Shown here in pieces: positions 43,034 through 43,094 of a stretch of DNA of 43,094 bases. A program made the translations under genes and the position numbers. This DNA comes from Geobacter sp. GTDB lineage: Bacteria; Desulfobacterota; Desulfuromonadia; Geobacterales; Geobacteraceae. The stretch's first letter is position 1. Every line of letters begins with the position of its first letter. Under the pieces are notes generated by a model. That model was not told the origin of the DNA and did no database searches. It saw nothing but the letters and a program-made list of their open reading frames with translations. The stretch lies in NCBI GenBank assembly GCA_003490025.1, contig DNJC01000128.1, positions 1 through 43,094 of the forward strand, read 5' to 3'.

Positions 43034-43094
43034 CTAGAACTCCTGCGACATCGCCTTTACTTCCCCGGCGGTAAAGACCGGGCCGTCCTTGCAG
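43034..43094 (-). CDS. C-terminal end of a PyrK-like dihydroorotate dehydrogenase electron-transfer subunit
   Basis: Only the last 19 codons and the stop are in the window: the protein ends CKDGPVFTAGEVKAMSQEF. The CxDGPVF tail, with the last [2Fe-2S] cysteine, is characteristic of PyrK and related NfnA-like subunits. PyrK passes electrons from dihydroorotate dehydrogenase to NAD. Because NfnA-type proteins end in a similar way (CVDGPEF), the call is tentative. Confidence 0.6.
   Translation of the reverse strand, partial: CKDGPVFTAGEVKAMSQEF

Overview
The window is a bacterial replication-origin neighbourhood, most probably from a Geobacter-type member of the Desulfuromonadia (Geobacter, Citrifermentans or Geomonas). 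This rests on the order rpmH-rnpA-yidD-yidC-mnmE-mnmG-rsmG on one strand and dnaA-dnaN-recF-gyrB-gyrA on the other, on high-GC coding sequence, on a DapL-type lysine pathway, and on a HEAT protein, gpsA, sensor kinases and an ABC exporter following gyrA. The species is an inference; no rRNA or tRNA gene is present to fix it.

Layout. Bases 1-4145 (minus strand) hold a lysine/diaminopimelate run, lysA-dapA-dapB-dapL. A nucleotidyltransferase/HEPN toxin-antitoxin type pair sits between dapB and dapL. A 575-base repeat-rich spacer follows. Bases 4721-11560 (minus) carry rsmG, mnmG, mnmE, yidC, yidD, rnpA and rpmH. Two identical parS-like sites and two palindromic repeat families lie between mnmG and mnmE. 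Bases 11561-13406 hold dnaA and two spacers with origin signals, including a DnaA-trio-like CTA repeat before dnaN. Bases 13407-21035 (plus) carry dnaN, recF, gyrB and gyrA.

Bases 21242-32998 (plus) hold a HEAT-repeat protein, gpsA, four consecutive sensor kinases (two with N-terminal receiver domains) and a two-gene ABC-2 exporter. No DNA-binding response regulator is present, so the kinases may form a phosphorelay among themselves. Bases 33212-35507 carry a radical SAM/SPASM protein resembling heme b synthase AhbD, followed by hemE. Then come a CorA transporter, a FadL-type outer-membrane protein with a clear sigma-70 promoter, and an orphan NtrB-like kinase. On the minus strand follow an NfnAB-type flavoprotein pair, an EamA permease, and at the right edge the last 19 codons of a PyrK-like subunit.

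Most genes are ordinary. The least expected structure is in the spacers. Four plus-strand gene junctions each carry two inverted arms made of a 6- or 7-base tandem repeat, with a different unit at three of the junctions, and the second arm ends just before the next start codon. Several GC-rich REP-like palindrome families recur as well. No CRISPR array, transposase or prophage gene was seen.
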